A stretch of 64,000 nt of DNA. It comes from an uncultured Bacillota bacterium (lineage in GTDB: Bacteria; Bacillota; Clostridia; Christensenellales; QAND01). The stretch is taken from positions 1 through 64,000 of the forward strand of contig CAJJKN010000008.1 in assembly GCA_905188085.1 (NCBI GenBank), read 5' to 3'. The position numbers were made by a program, and so were the translations under genes. Positions 25,860 to 35,053 of the stretch are shown piece by piece. The notes beneath the pieces were generated by a model. That model did not search any database, was not told the DNA's origin, and saw nothing but the letters and a program-made list of their open reading frames with translations. Numbering within the stretch: position 1 is the first letter of the stretch; every line of letters begins with the position of its first letter.

Positions 25860-27029
25860 ATGCAACAGGTATCCATTTCTCCCAACGTTTTATATATCGG
25901 TGTAGACGATAAAACCATCGATTTGTTTGAAAGCCAATACGTTGTGCCCAACGGCGTTTCCTATAATTCTTATGTGATTTTGGATGAAAAAATTGCCGTT
26001 TTAGACACCGTGGACAAGCGTGCCTCCGAACCCTGGATGGAAAACCTTACCCGCGTTTTGGAAGGCAAAACGCCGGATTATCTCATCGTCTCCCATTTGG
26101 AGCCGGATCATGCCGCCAACATCCAGGCCCTGGCGGAAAAATATCCCGAAATGCAGATCGTCGCCAGCGCCAAAGCGCTTTCCATGATTCCGCAATTCTT
26201 TAATTTTGATCTTTCCCAGCGTTCCATCGTGGCCAAAGAGGGCGAAACCCTCAGCCTCGGCGCGCATACGTTGCAATTTTTCATGGCGCCCATGGTGCAC
26301 TGGCCGGAAGTGATGGTAACGTATGAGCAATCAGAAAAGATTCTCTTCAGCGCAGACGGCTTTGGTAAGTTCGGCGCGCTGGATGCCGATGAGGACTGGG
26401 CCTGCGAAGCCCGACGGTATTATTTTAACATCGTCGGCAAATACGGCATGCAGGTGCAGGCGCTGTTGAAAAAGGCCGCCACGCTGGATATCCGCACCAT
26501 CTGCCCGCTGCACGGCCCCATCTTAAAGGAAAATCTCGGCTATTATCTGGATAAATACAACACCTGGAGCAGCTATACCCCGGAAGACGAAGGCGTGCTG
26601 GTGGCCTTTGCCTCCATCCACGGCAACACCGCCCATGCCGCGCATAAACTGGCGCAGCTGTTGGAGGAAAAGGGCGCTAAAAAGGTTTCCGTGATGGATC
26701 TTTCCCGCTGCGATATGGCCGAAGCCGTGGAGGATGCGTTCCGTTACAGCCACCTGGCGCTGGCCGCTTCCAGCTACGATGCCGGCCTGTTCCCGCCGAT
26801 GGAAACGTTTTTGCATAAATTGAAAGCCAAAGCGTTCCAAAACCGCGTTGTAGCCCTTGTGGAAAACGGCAGCTGGGCACCCTCTGCTGCCAGAACGATG
26901 AAAGCCATCTTGGAGCCGATGAAAAATCTGCGCATGGTAGAGCCCGTTGTCAGCATTCGTTCCACCTTAAAGCCGGAAACCGAAGCGCAGCTGGAAGCCC
27001 TGGCAGACGCCATTTTGGCCGCCAAATAA
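25860..27029 (+). CDS. Flavodiiron protein (FprA-type)
   Basis: Cytoplasmic O2- or NO-reducing flavodiiron protein that protects anaerobes, 389 residues from the ATG behind AAAGGAGTG (the frame is open 123 bases further). The metallo-beta-lactamase-like domain keeps all expected diiron ligands: His79, Glu81, Asp83, His84 (HLEPDH), His147, Asp166 and His218. The C-terminal flavodoxin domain starts near 250 with the FMN loop ASIHGNTAHAA. There is no rubredoxin or reductase fusion, so electrons must come from separate proteins. It stands alone, about 115 bases ahead of a pseudogene. Confidence 0.94.
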   Translation: MQQVSISPNVLYIGVDDKTIDLFESQYVVPNGVSYNSYVILDEKIAVLDTVDKRASEPWMENLTRVLEGKTPDYLIVSHLEPDHAANIQALAEKYPEMQIVASAKALSMIPQFFNFDLSQRSIVAKEGETLSLGAHTLQFFMAPMVHWPEVMVTYEQSEKILFSADGFGKFGALDADEDWACEARRYYFNIVGKYGMQVQALLKKAATLDIRTICPLHGPILKENLGYYLDKYNTWSSYTPEDEGVLVAFASIHGNTAHAAHKLAQLLEEKGAKKVSVMDLSRCDMAEAVEDAFRYSHLALAASSYDAGLFPPMETFLHKLKAKAFQNRVVALVENGSWAPSAARTMKAILEPMKNLRMVEPVVSIRSTLKPETEAQLEALADAILAAK

Positions 27030-27145
27030 AAATACGGCGTTGAAGCAAAATGTTCGACGCTGCTATAAATCGATTTGCAGTCGGATGTCTATAAATCCAC
27101 TTTCGCCCTCCTAATCCGGTTAAAAGCGGGAAGGGATGCTCTTCT

Positions 27146-28347
27146 ATGACCAAAAGAACCTGCGGAAGCGAATACGGCTTCCACACCAGAGCCGTGCATA
27201 CCGGCAACGATGTAGCGGCGAAACCCGGGCAATCCGCCGTCCGATTACACCGGCCAACAGCTATGAGCTTCCCTACGATTCTTCCGTGATGAACTGCTCC
27301 TCCACCGAGGGCACGGTGTACACCAGAAACGGCGGCGCAAACCAGAAATATCTGCAAGAGCGCATCGCTTCTTTGGAGGGCGGCAAAGATTGTATCGGCT
27401 TAGCCAGCGGCGTAGCGGCGCTGTCCGGGCTGTTTTTCGCCATGTTGGAAAGCGGCGACCATGTCGTATTTTCCAGCGTCACCTACATTGCGGTGTATCG
27501 TTTGCTCAATGAATTGTTCAAAAACAAATTCAACGTGGAAACCACCATCGTAGACACCACAGACCTCGAAGCTGTAAAAGCTGCCATCCGCCCGGATACA
27601 AAGCTTATGCACATCGAAACTCCCGGCAACCCCTCTTTGGGCATTGCAGACATTGAAGCCATTACCAAAATTGTGCATGAAAACGGCGCGCTGCTCGGCG
27701 TGGACAACACCTTTGCTTCCCCGTTTAACCAGCGGCCCATTGAATTGGGTGCGGATTTTGTTATCGAAAGCCTTACCAAATACATCAACGGCCACGGCGA
27801 TGCCATGGGCGGCGCCATCATCGGCCCCACCAAATATCTGGATACCATTCGCACACAGTCTATGGTAAACGTGGGCGGCGCCATCAGCCCGTTTAACGCA
27901 TAGCTCATCATGCGCGGCAGCGTTACTTTGCCGCTTCGTATGCGCCAGTACAACGAAAATGCGCAAAAGGTAGCGGAATGGCTGGAAGCGCAGCCCTGCG
28001 TCAGCTTTGTTTCCTACCCCGGCCTTAAGAGCCATAAAGAGCACGAAATTGCCAAGAAGCAAGGATCGCCCGGCTTTGGCGGTGTGTTGTCCTTTGGGCT
28101 GAAAACCGATCATGATACGCATAACCGGTTTGTCAGCTATCTAAAGGTCATCACCTCTGCCGTTTCCCCGGGGCATGATGAAAGCCTGATCGTATTTTTA
28201 GGCGAAGACGACGAGCGGCAATGCCTCTATCCGGAAGAATTCCACAACGGCTTCTTCCGTTTCAGCGTCGGCATTGAAGATGTGGAAGACATCATTGAAG
28301 ACTTGCGCCAGGCGCTTGAAAAAGCGGGCTTGCCCACTGCCAAATAA
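27146..28347 (+). pseudogene. Broken trans-sulfuration (methionine gamma-lyase-like) PLP enzyme
   Basis: Remnant of a Cys/Met-metabolism PLP enzyme. The opening frame (27146) encodes YGFHTRAVHTGNDVAAKPG, then the family sequence continues in another frame (RRPITPANSYELPYD) from about 27230-27245, so one frameshift is needed. A TAG at 27901-27903 then interrupts SPFNA/LIMRGS where relatives have Trp, i.e. TGG changed to TAG. The remaining sequence is well preserved, with the PLP Lys in SLTKYINGHGD and YPGLKSHKEHEIA. TAG is a normal stop elsewhere in the window, so recoding is unlikely. Recent loss of function or sequencing errors are the options; two independent lesions favour real decay. Confidence 0.85.
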
Positions 28348-28360
28348 ACCGAACAAACAA

Positions 28361-28385
28361 AGCCTCCCACCCGGGAGGCTTTTTG
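28361..28385 (+). terminator. Terminator of the PLP-enzyme pseudogene
   Basis: GCCTCCC/GGGAGGC stem with a four-base loop and five T. Confidence 0.9.
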
Positions 28386-29429
28386 TTTTGCAGATTAAAT
28401 TCATACGGCCAAAGGCACAGCCGAAAACATCTTGCTATTCTGTTGGCTTTCCAACGCGCTTGGAAGACAAGCACCCTATAAGCCATGCCCTGCTTTTGCA
28501 TAAATTTGGAGCCGAAACGGCATTCGGTGCAGCGGATTTGTGTTGACCATGGCCCTAATACAAAAAAGAGGGCCCCTCTGCCCGGTTCCATGGCTCTGCG
28601 GCGGGCAAACACACACCCGCGTTTAAGCCGTTCGCTGGCCGCAGGCCGCCTTTTATAAGCAATCGGCAGCATACTGTCTCTCCCTGCATTGTATCAAACG
28701 CCCAGCTTTCCCGCAAAAGGCTTTATGTTTTTTCATCGTTTTTCACTGCTCCGCACACAGCAAAAGCTGCTTTCCCATTTCCCTTTGCATTGCCGTTCGT
28801 GCGCTTTTTGCCGCTCTTATCTTCGGTTGTTTCCCGCCGCTGTCTAAAAAATGTGCTTGCGCCCGCCAAATTCTCTGCCCGGCTTTTCTTCCCTTTTATC
28901 ATGCAAAAAGCGCCAAGAGAGCCCCGGCGCTTTTCAGCGGATTTATCATCGGGCAAACGCCCGTTTTGTTATTGTTTGTCGTATGTGCCACAAAGGCCCA
29001 AGCCGCTGTTTTGTTCATCGTCAGCTTGTTTCCGTCAATGGAGAACGTATCGGTGGGTTCATTATCCCACTGTTCCAGTTTGATTGTTTTCTTGTCATCT
29101 TCCACTTTGCAGATGCCGTCCCGGTTCACAATCTTGTCCTCCATGTAGCATTTGCCGCCCCTTTAAACTTCTGGGGACCATACAACAGTTCGGCTCCAAA
29201 GCGCTCTTCCGTTTGCTAACAATCGGATCGCTGCCTCCGCAGACAGTCAAGCAAATAAATATAATGAGCACCGTAGCAGCGAAGCTGCTCTTTTCAGGGT
29301 TTTTTCGTTTTCCTTTTCCCGTTTAAAATGATTATATTTACTTTCTATGAAAACGTCTCCCCTGTGTCCCATCACATAAGTCCCTACTTTGTGGAGTTCA
29401 ACCCGTTGCATACACCGCCAAAACTCCTC
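28386..29429. other. Gene-poor kilobase with one apparent gene remnant
   Basis: Over 1 kb without an intact gene. A minus-strand stretch near 28945-29144 (opening EDKIVNRDGICKVEDDKK, with TDTFSIDGNKLTM further on) resembles the beta-rich tail of small extracellular lipoprotein domains. It is followed on the same strand by a terminator-like AGCGCC/GGCGCT hairpin with T run (28912-28938). No start, signal peptide or upstream half was found, so it looks like the 3' remnant of a lost gene. The rest is pyrimidine-rich on the plus strand, with nothing recognised. Confidence 0.45.
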
Positions 29430-29978
29430 TTATGCCCAAGGGTCTTCCTGTTCCGGCTGTCGTATGCCGGTTAAAAGCGCCTGTTCCCATAAAAACCATT
29501 TGCCGTCGCTGCCCCTTTGGCGCAGCTTGATCGGCCGTGGCCGGTCTGCCCCGCCGCAAGGGATGAACAGTTTGCAATATCCCTGCTCCGCAGTGGACGC
29601 GGCGTCGCTGAAAATCGTCAGCGTATACGGCCTATCCGGTGTATACCCGTTGCCCGGAACGGCCCCTGCGAAATAGGAAAACGGCACATAGTGCTTTCCG
29701 CCCCGAAACCGGTCCTCCAAAAACGACAGATCCTGCCCGTTAAGCGGTCGCGGGCCGCGCAGCCAGTTGAGCATTTCCAGGCCGTTTTGTTTTTTTGCCG
29801 CATACGCACACAGCGCACACACCGTCAGTGCCGCCGTCTCAAACGGCGTTGCCAGCCCTGCCTGCTCCATTTTTTGCATCTGCGGTAAACTTTCCGGCAG
29901 CGCGGGAAAGACAAAGGTCTGCGGCCCGGCACCGGCCGTTTGAGACGGTTCATGGTTCAGCTTATCAAAAATACTCAT
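29430..29978 (-). CDS. Conserved hypothetical protein at the end of the SPFH operon
   Basis: A 182-residue cytoplasmic protein without signal peptide or membrane segment, starting MSIFDKLNHE behind AAGGAGCG. It has an Ala-rich helical part (about 55-80) and a strand-rich second half with FLEDRFRGGKHYVPFSYFAGA and the stretch GYTPDRPYTLTI. It recalls a domain of unknown function (possibly DUF6935) found beside SPFH and TPM proteins in gut Firmicutes; this is memory of pattern, not a search. It is the last gene of the minus-strand SPFH operon, 34 bases after the TPM gene. Function unknown; context suggests the same membrane-associated complex. Confidence 0.7.
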   Translation of the reverse strand: MSIFDKLNHEPSQTAGAGPQTFVFPALPESLPQMQKMEQAGLATPFETAALTVCALCAYAAKKQNGLEMLNWLRGPRPLNGQDLSFLEDRFRGGKHYVPFSYFAGAVPGNGYTPDRPYTLTIFSDAASTAEQGYCKLFIPCGGADRPRPIKLRQRGSDGKWFLWEQALLTGIRQPEQEDPWA

Positions 29979-30012
29979 CTGCGCTCCTTTTCGCTGTTTA
30001 CTATTTTCTCTA

Positions 30013-30840
30013 TCAGAAACTTCCGCCGCCACCGCCGTGCGTTGCGCCGGAAGAGGAGGTATGCGTGCTGCTGCCGCCGCCGCTGTCATCATCCTTTGGT
30101 TTTGCCGTGCGGGTCAGCGTATGGTAGAGGAACAATTCCCTTCTTTCCGTCACATCCAGGCTGCCAGGCTTCAAGTAGTCGTTGGCTTCTGCCTGGTTGC
30201 GCACGGTTTTCAGTTTGCTTTTCATCATCCCTACCACGATAAACGCCAGCACAACACCTACGACGATGGAAATCGGAATCCACTTAAAGGAAAGCGGCTC
30301 ACGCGGCAAGCTTTTAACATCATACGGGTTTCCATTCCTTGCTTTGGTGATAAATTCATCGCACAGGTCTGCATAGGTATCAAACGCCTCGGCATAGTTG
30401 CCGGCTTTAAGATCGGGCTTCATCTGCTTTCCGATATACTGAATGCCCGCATCCGTAAACGCCGTAATGCCATAGCCGCGGGTGGAAATATGCCATTCCC
30501 GCTCCTCCATGCTGATCAAAAACAAAACGCCGTCTCTGTTGTCGCCATAGCCGTAGCCGCCATAGTCAAACATATCATCGGCATACGCTTCGGCGGTGCG
30601 GTTGTCCAGGCTGTCTATCGTCACAACGACAACATCCAACCGCTGCCTGTCGCTGATTTCATCCAGCTTTGCCTGCAAATTCAGCCTTTCTTCGCTGCTC
30701 AAGAGCTTTGCAGAGTCCTGTACACGCTCGTTGGCCGGTAAATTGCCGTAATCTTCGTCCTCCGGTTCTGCCAAAGCAGGCACCGCCATTGCCATGCAAA
30801 GGGCCAGCACCATCAGGATCGCTCCCAGTTTCTTTTTCAT
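30013..30840 (-). CDS. TPM-domain membrane protein (YdjH-like)
   Basis: A 275-residue exported protein: signal peptide (about 1-24, cleavage near VPALA), a TPM domain (about 35-175) with RLDVVVVTIDSL, GDNRDGVLFLISMEEREWHI and STRGYGI, a membrane segment (about 192-214), a cytoplasmic stretch and a low-complexity Ser/Gly/His tail ending in GGGGGSF. The start has GAGGGGGG overlapping the upstream stop, so it is translationally coupled to the zinc-ribbon gene. In Bacillus, the TPM protein YdjH acts with YdjG and YdjI in the membrane-stress pathway; the same trio occurs here. An earlier in-frame start would overlap the upstream gene and lacks a signal peptide. Confidence 0.87.
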   Translation of the reverse strand: MKKKLGAILMVLALCMAMAVPALAEPEDEDYGNLPANERVQDSAKLLSSEERLNLQAKLDEISDRQRLDVVVVTIDSLDNRTAEAYADDMFDYGGYGYGDNRDGVLFLISMEEREWHISTRGYGITAFTDAGIQYIGKQMKPDLKAGNYAEAFDTYADLCDEFITKARNGNPYDVKSLPREPLSFKWIPISIVVGVVLAFIVVGMMKSKLKTVRNQAEANDYLKPGSLDVTERRELFLYHTLTRTAKPKDDDSGGGSSTHTSSSGATHGGGGGSF

Positions 30841-30854
30841 CGTGTTGTCCCCCC

Positions 30855-31952
30855 TCACGAAATCAGGCTGGCCCAGTTTAACAGCCATGCCACGCCATAC
30901 ATCACGGCGCTGAGCGCCACGGAAAGCCCCAGCGTCCATTTCGCGGCCGCCCCTTTATCCACCGGCAAATCGCCGACAAATTTACCGGTTTGCCCGTTCA
31001 TGGCAAAGGTATATTTGTTGCCGTTCCAGGTGGTGTTCAGCAGCCAAACCGGATACAGCGCGTATTTTGCCTGGCCGCCGTGCAGCTGTATGCTGCTGTT
31101 TTCCGGCACCACCGTGGCATAGCCTTTCACCGTGGAGGCAAATACCTCTTCTGTGGAGCGTTTTACCCGCTCGTTGGCGCGCTCCACGCTCTGTTCGGCG
31201 TCCACATCGTATTTATCCGCCAGATACCCTGCCAGATACGCGGTTTGGAAATCCACCGCTTCGGAAAACCGATACGGCTCTATGGATTCCATCAAATCAT
31301 CCGCCATTTTGGTAGAACCATCCACCGGCACATGCTCAAACGCCACGCTGCCGGCCCTGTGCACCATATAGTGGCTGGTTTCGGTATAGTCGTAGTCGCT
31401 GTCGCTCCAAGCCCGCACCCGCGTGGCATGGTAGCGAATCTGCGCGTCCACGCCGGCATCAAACAGCCAGAACGGCACATACACACCCTTTATTTCGTCT
31501 ATATGGTTTTGGTCCCTAAACACCTTGGGCAGCAGCCTTTTGCCGGATATATGCTTCATCAGCCCTTCTTTGGCCGCTTTTTTATCCAGCTTAAACGGGA
31601 TCACCAAATCCGGTTTCAAAGCGCCTGCAAATTGGCCCATCATCACCACCGGGTTTCCGCAAAACGGGCAGGAAGTGGCCGCCATGTTTTCATCGCCCAC
31701 AATTTCGCCCCCGCAGGATTTACAAACATAGGTGCGCAGCCCGTCTGTTTCGCCCTGCTCCCATTCTGTGCCCGCGGTTGTTTCCCAGTGCATATTGTCT
31801 GCCTGTTCTTCCTGCAGTTCTTTGTCATAGCCCTCCAGCGCTTCCATTTCAAATTCCGTATCACAATACGGGCACTTCATCTTTTGAAGCGTGCTGTCAA
31901 AGGCAATGGCGCCGCCGCAGCAAGGGCATTTATATTCCTGAATTGTCTGCAA
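30855..31952 (-). CDS. TFIIB-type zinc-ribbon membrane protein (YdjG-like)
   Basis: A 365-residue protein with two N-terminal zinc ribbons (CPCCGG with CPYCDTEF, residues ~9-32; CKSCGG with CPFCGN, ~76-100), a large mixed domain (about 110-330, with KGVYVPFWLFDAGV and YALYPVWLLNT), and one C-terminal membrane anchor (about 342-362). Domain order matches Bacillus YdjG, which recruits or anchors partners at the membrane; that role is inferred. It is 27 bases after the broken lipoprotein gene, and its stop overlaps the ribosome binding site of the TPM gene. Confidence 0.87.
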   Translation of the reverse strand: MQTIQEYKCPCCGGAIAFDSTLQKMKCPYCDTEFEMEALEGYDKELQEEQADNMHWETTAGTEWEQGETDGLRTYVCKSCGGEIVGDENMAATSCPFCGNPVVMMGQFAGALKPDLVIPFKLDKKAAKEGLMKHISGKRLLPKVFRDQNHIDEIKGVYVPFWLFDAGVDAQIRYHATRVRAWSDSDYDYTETSHYMVHRAGSVAFEHVPVDGSTKMADDLMESIEPYRFSEAVDFQTAYLAGYLADKYDVDAEQSVERANERVKRSTEEVFASTVKGYATVVPENSSIQLHGGQAKYALYPVWLLNTTWNGNKYTFAMNGQTGKFVGDLPVDKGAAAKWTLGLSVALSAVMYGVAWLLNWASLIS

Positions 31953-31978
31953 AAAAGTTCCCCCCTTATCTTAAACCT

Positions 31979-32499
31979 TTATTTTGCTTCTCCGTGAATG
32001 GCAATGCTGGTTAAAATGGTTTGCACATCCGTTTCGTCCACGGAGATTGTTTGGCCGTCCACCTCGGTCCGGATTTCTGCCGTAAAGGCGCCGTCTCCCT
32101 CGGTGGTGTGTACGGCCATCACTGTTTTTGTCTCGGAATATTTTCCGCTAAAGCCTTCCTAGGTGCGCGTACCTACCTGCCAGCCGCTGATCTTCTGATA
32201 GTCTTGATAAGCGCCGCTCCAATCCAAATCCACCATCGGTTCCCCGGTTCGCGCGTTAGGGGTTCTCGGTTTTGTATAGCAAAAGCATTCCGCCGCTTTG
32301 AAGACCATGAGTTTATTTTGATCCGTTTCCCGGCCTCCAAAGGCGGTAACGGGAATCATCGCCTCTACCCTTCCGGCACCATTGCGCTCATGGTGCCGGT
32401 ATCGTAGGTTTCGCCTTTTACGCTTTTGCTTTTTTCGCCGCAGCCCGTCAACGCCAGCGCCAGCAACACGCTCAGCAGCAAAATTCCCGTCTTTTTCAT
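31979..32499 (-). pseudogene. Broken lipoprotein gene within the SPFH operon
   Basis: Starts with a good lipoprotein signal (MKKTGILLLSVLLALALTGC) and runs 44 codons to a TAG (32365-32367) in MVPEG, where relatives would continue with a Trp. The next part (IPVTAFGGRETDQNKLMVF) is in a different frame, so there is also a frameshift. A second TAG (32159-32161) separates GTRT from EGFSGKYSETKTVMAV, after which the frame is open to the final TAA. Three lesions in 170 codons make this a pseudogene. It lies between the SPFH and zinc-ribbon genes, so the operon has lost one component. Confidence 0.8.
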
Positions 32500-32555
32500 T
32501 GCAAACCTTGTATTTTACGCTTTATTTTTCGCAATCCGTACCGCTTTTGTTTCGG

Positions 32556-33944
32556 TTAAAATTTATGGCCGCATTCCGGACAGAATTTCGGCAGCTGCGC
32601 CCCGTCTTCCGGTTCCCATCCGCATTGCGCGCAGTGCGGTTTTCCTTCCGGCTTTTTCGCGCCGCAGTTCGAGCAGAATTTGCCCTTGTTCACCGTGCCG
32701 CAAGCGCAGGTCCATCCGTCCTCTGCCGGCCGTTTCGCGCCGCATTCCGGGCAAAAATTCCCCGTAACCATCGCGCCGCACGCGCATTGCCAGGCATTGC
32801 CCGCCGGGTTCGGTTCCGGTTTTTTAGCCCCGCATTCCGGGCAGAATTTGCCCGTAGCCGTGGCGCCGCATGCGCATTGCCAAGCATTGCCCGCCGGCTG
32901 CTGCGGCTGTTGCTGAGCGGCCTGCTGTTGCTGCTGTTGGCCCATAGAATACAGATTTTGCGCGTTCATGCCGCCGCCCGCGTTCATCGCCATGCCCAGG
33001 CCCATAAAGCCGGTCATCGCGCCCGCTTCGTTGGTGGCAGCGCCCTTCATCGCGTCCGCCTGTGCGCCTACCAGCGTGGCCGCCGCCATGGTGGGGTCGC
33101 GCATGATGGCGGTACGCTGCGCCTGTTTAATCATTTCCGCGTCTTCTTCCGGCAGCGTTACGGAGCCCAGCGCAATGCTTACCACTTTTAAGCCGCGCAA
33201 TTCGCCCCATTTTTCAGACAGTGCTATGTTCATCGCATTTTCCAAATCCGTATTATGGCTGACAATCTGGTTCGGGCGCAGCTCCAAATCGGAAAGTTTG
33301 CCGAAAGCCGGCTGCAAGGCGCTGATAAATTCCGTTTTCAGCTGCCCATCCAACTCTTCACGGGTATATTCCTGCGTCACATTGCCGCATACGTTGGTGT
33401 AAAACAACAGCGGATCCGCAATTTTATAGGAATATACGCCCGAACAGCGCACCGATACGTCAATATCCAATCCGATTTTGGAATCCACCACGCGGAACGG
33501 AATGGGGTTCGGCGTGCCGAATTTATTGTCTATCAACTCTTTGGTATTAAAATAATAGACTCTCTGGTCTTTGCCGGTGTCTCCGCCATAGGTAAAGCGC
33601 TTGCCGATGGTTTTGAACGTCTCTTTAATGCCTTTACCCAGGCTGCCGGAAAAGATGCTGGGCTCTGAGGATGTGTCATAGGTAAATTCGCCCGGCTCTG
33701 CACAAACCTCCACAATCTTACCCTGCTCTACGATGATCATACACTGCCCGTCTGCCACGGCAATGCCGGATCCGTTGGAAATAATATTGTCGTTGCCTTT
33801 TGTATTGGAAGAGCGCCCGCTTACCCGTTTCTGCCCCTTGGTAACGAGCACCTCCTTCGGCATGGATTCACAATAGAAAAACTCTTTCCATTGATCTGCC
33901 AATGTGCCGCCCACAGAGCCGATGCCGGCCTTAATCAATCCCAT
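32556..33944 (-). CDS. SPFH-domain protein with C-terminal zinc ribbons (YdjI-like)
   Basis: First gene of the membrane-stress-like operon, 462 residues from the ATG behind AAAGGAG. The N-terminal two thirds are an SPFH/flotillin-type domain of the virion-core/YdjI group (MGLIKAGIGSVGGTLADQW, KEFFYCE, FRVVDSKIGLDIDVSVRCSG). An Ala/Gln-rich stretch follows (about 340-362), then four zinc-ribbon repeats (CACGATATGKFCPECGAKKP, CACGAMVTGNFCPECG, CACGTVNKGKFCSNCG and the final CAQCG...CPECG). The repeats are near copies, suggesting recent duplication. Bacillus YdjI recruits PspA to damaged membrane; no pspA is present in this window. Confidence 0.88.
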   Translation of the reverse strand: MGLIKAGIGSVGGTLADQWKEFFYCESMPKEVLVTKGQKRVSGRSSNTKGNDNIISNGSGIAVADGQCMIIVEQGKIVEVCAEPGEFTYDTSSEPSIFSGSLGKGIKETFKTIGKRFTYGGDTGKDQRVYYFNTKELIDNKFGTPNPIPFRVVDSKIGLDIDVSVRCSGVYSYKIADPLLFYTNVCGNVTQEYTREELDGQLKTEFISALQPAFGKLSDLELRPNQIVSHNTDLENAMNIALSEKWGELRGLKVVSIALGSVTLPEEDAEMIKQAQRTAIMRDPTMAAATLVGAQADAMKGAATNEAGAMTGFMGLGMAMNAGGGMNAQNLYSMGQQQQQQAAQQQPQQPAGNAWQCACGATATGKFCPECGAKKPEPNPAGNAWQCACGAMVTGNFCPECGAKRPAEDGWTCACGTVNKGKFCSNCGAKKPEGKPHCAQCGWEPEDGAQLPKFCPECGHKF

Positions 33945-34120
33945 AACAATAACTCCTTTCAAAGAAAACTGTACATTTTAATTATACTTGATTTAAATCC
34001 GCTTTTGCCTACGATCTTTTGTCGCTTGGAGAATTGGGTTTACCCGCATAGATTCCCCCATGGTTTAAGGCCGGTTTACTATCTGTTTTTTTATCGCCAT
34101 CTTCCTTTTTTGTTGTACGG

Positions 34121-34170
34121 AAAAGAAACCGGCACAGACAAAGGGAACGTCTTGCTTTGCCCATGCCGGT
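34121..34170 (-). terminator. Terminator of the DUF5067-like lipoprotein gene
   Basis: Minus-strand AACCGGCA...TGCCGGTT stem with a long loop, followed by a T-rich tract. Confidence 0.65.
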
Positions 34171-34177
34171 TTTTTTG

Positions 34178-34690
34178 TTAAATGTCCTTACGGGTCAATG
34201 TGGCCAAGTCGATCACAATTTTGCTTTCTTTTTCACCCAACAGCGGAGAGAATTTGATCTCCACATCGGATTTGGAATCGTTGAGCACAAACGCTGTGCA
34301 AATTTCAATCGTTTTGCCCTTTTGAATCTTGGTAAACTGGGAATCTGTCATCATTGTATATTTCTCCATGTCCTCAAAAATGGACGTGGATTCCAACCCA
34401 ATGCCGTTTTGGAAAGCGTATTCCGAAATGCTCCACATATAGGAAGCTTCCTTATCGCTGTTGTTGGTAAATTTCATCGTCAACACAAGGGCGTCTCTGT
34501 CATCCGTATCTTTTTTGATTTCCGCTTTTTCATAATCCAACTCATACTCTTCCAGCTCCATATGGTTCGGATCGTTCTTTGCGCTGTCCTTTGCGCCATC
34601 GCCTTTGCCGCAAGCGCACAGGCTCAGCGCCATGCATACCGCCAGCGCTGCGCAAACCAGTTTTGTCGTTCTCTTTTTCAGTCCAATCAT
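34178..34690 (-). CDS. DUF5067/DUF4352-like lipoprotein
   Basis: A 170-residue secreted lipoprotein: signal peptide with lipobox (LSLCAC, Cys near 25), a charged linker rich in Asp and Lys, and a beta-rich domain (about 45-165) with the immunoglobulin-like pattern DALVLTMKFTNNSDKEASYMW typical of DUF5067/DUF4352 proteins. These are widespread in Gram-positive bacteria, without a defined activity. It stands alone with its own terminator, and a perfect inverted repeat (34723-34750) lies just upstream of its ribosome binding site. Confidence 0.8.
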   Translation of the reverse strand: MIGLKKRTTKLVCAALAVCMALSLCACGKGDGAKDSAKNDPNHMELEEYELDYEKAEIKKDTDDRDALVLTMKFTNNSDKEASYMWSISEYAFQNGIGLESTSIFEDMEKYTMMTDSQFTKIQKGKTIEICTAFVLNDSKSDVEIKFSPLLGEKESKIVIDLATLTRKDI

Positions 34691-34722
34691 TTTTTATCCT
34701 CCCGTTTGTGTTTATATATCGC

Positions 34723-34750
34723 ACGAAAAGCAGTTGTTTCCGCTTTTCGT
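34723..34750. promoter_or_regulatory. Nine-base inverted repeat upstream of the lipoprotein gene
   Basis: ACGAAAAGC (34723-34731) and GCTTTTCGT (34742-34750) are perfect complements around a 10-base spacer, about 35 bases ahead of the lipoprotein start on the minus strand and beside a TATATA. No T run follows, so an operator is likelier than a terminator. The rest of the 363-base gap holds a GCCAAGTTTGGC palindrome (34771-34782) and a CTTTTAGG direct repeat. Confidence 0.45.
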
Positions 34751-34970
34751 ACAAAGCAGTGCCAAGTTTGGCAGCCCGCTTTTAGGTTCTTTTAGGATTG
34801 TTCTCTTTGCGCATATCCTTGATTAAGTCCAGAATTGCTGATATTCTATTAAAATGGAATTGATCATAAACAATGCAAAAGAGTTCATTTCTTTATGGCG
34901 CTCGAAAAGGCTCGGGCCTTTATCTCCCGGTATTGCATGTTTAAAGTATAGAGATATTTTTGTTTTCCGC

Positions 34971-34997
34971 CCCACCCTACCGTCTCAAAAGGGTGGG
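34971..34997. promoter_or_regulatory. Inverted repeat ahead of the solute-binding lipoprotein gene
   Basis: CCCACCCT (34971-34978) and AGGGTGGG (34990-34997) pair perfectly over an 11-base loop, 57 bases before the ATG. There is no T run, so it is either an operator, perhaps of the LuxR-type regulator downstream, or a leader hairpin. Confidence 0.45.
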
Positions 34998-35053
34998 AAA
35001 AGATGCGTTTTTTAAGAAAATTATCCGAAAATTGCCCGTTAAAGGAGATTCTT

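Noticed and set aside
28386..29429. Mobile element remnant in the gene-poor kilobase
   Set aside because: No transposase fragments, terminal inverted repeats or target duplications were found.
27901..32367. Recoding of TAG as an amino acid, suggested by several in-frame TAG codons in conserved genes
   Set aside because: Two intact genes (50258 and 52587, minus strand) end naturally with TAG, most disrupted genes also carry frameshifts, and no consistent residue is replaced (Trp in one, Gln in another).
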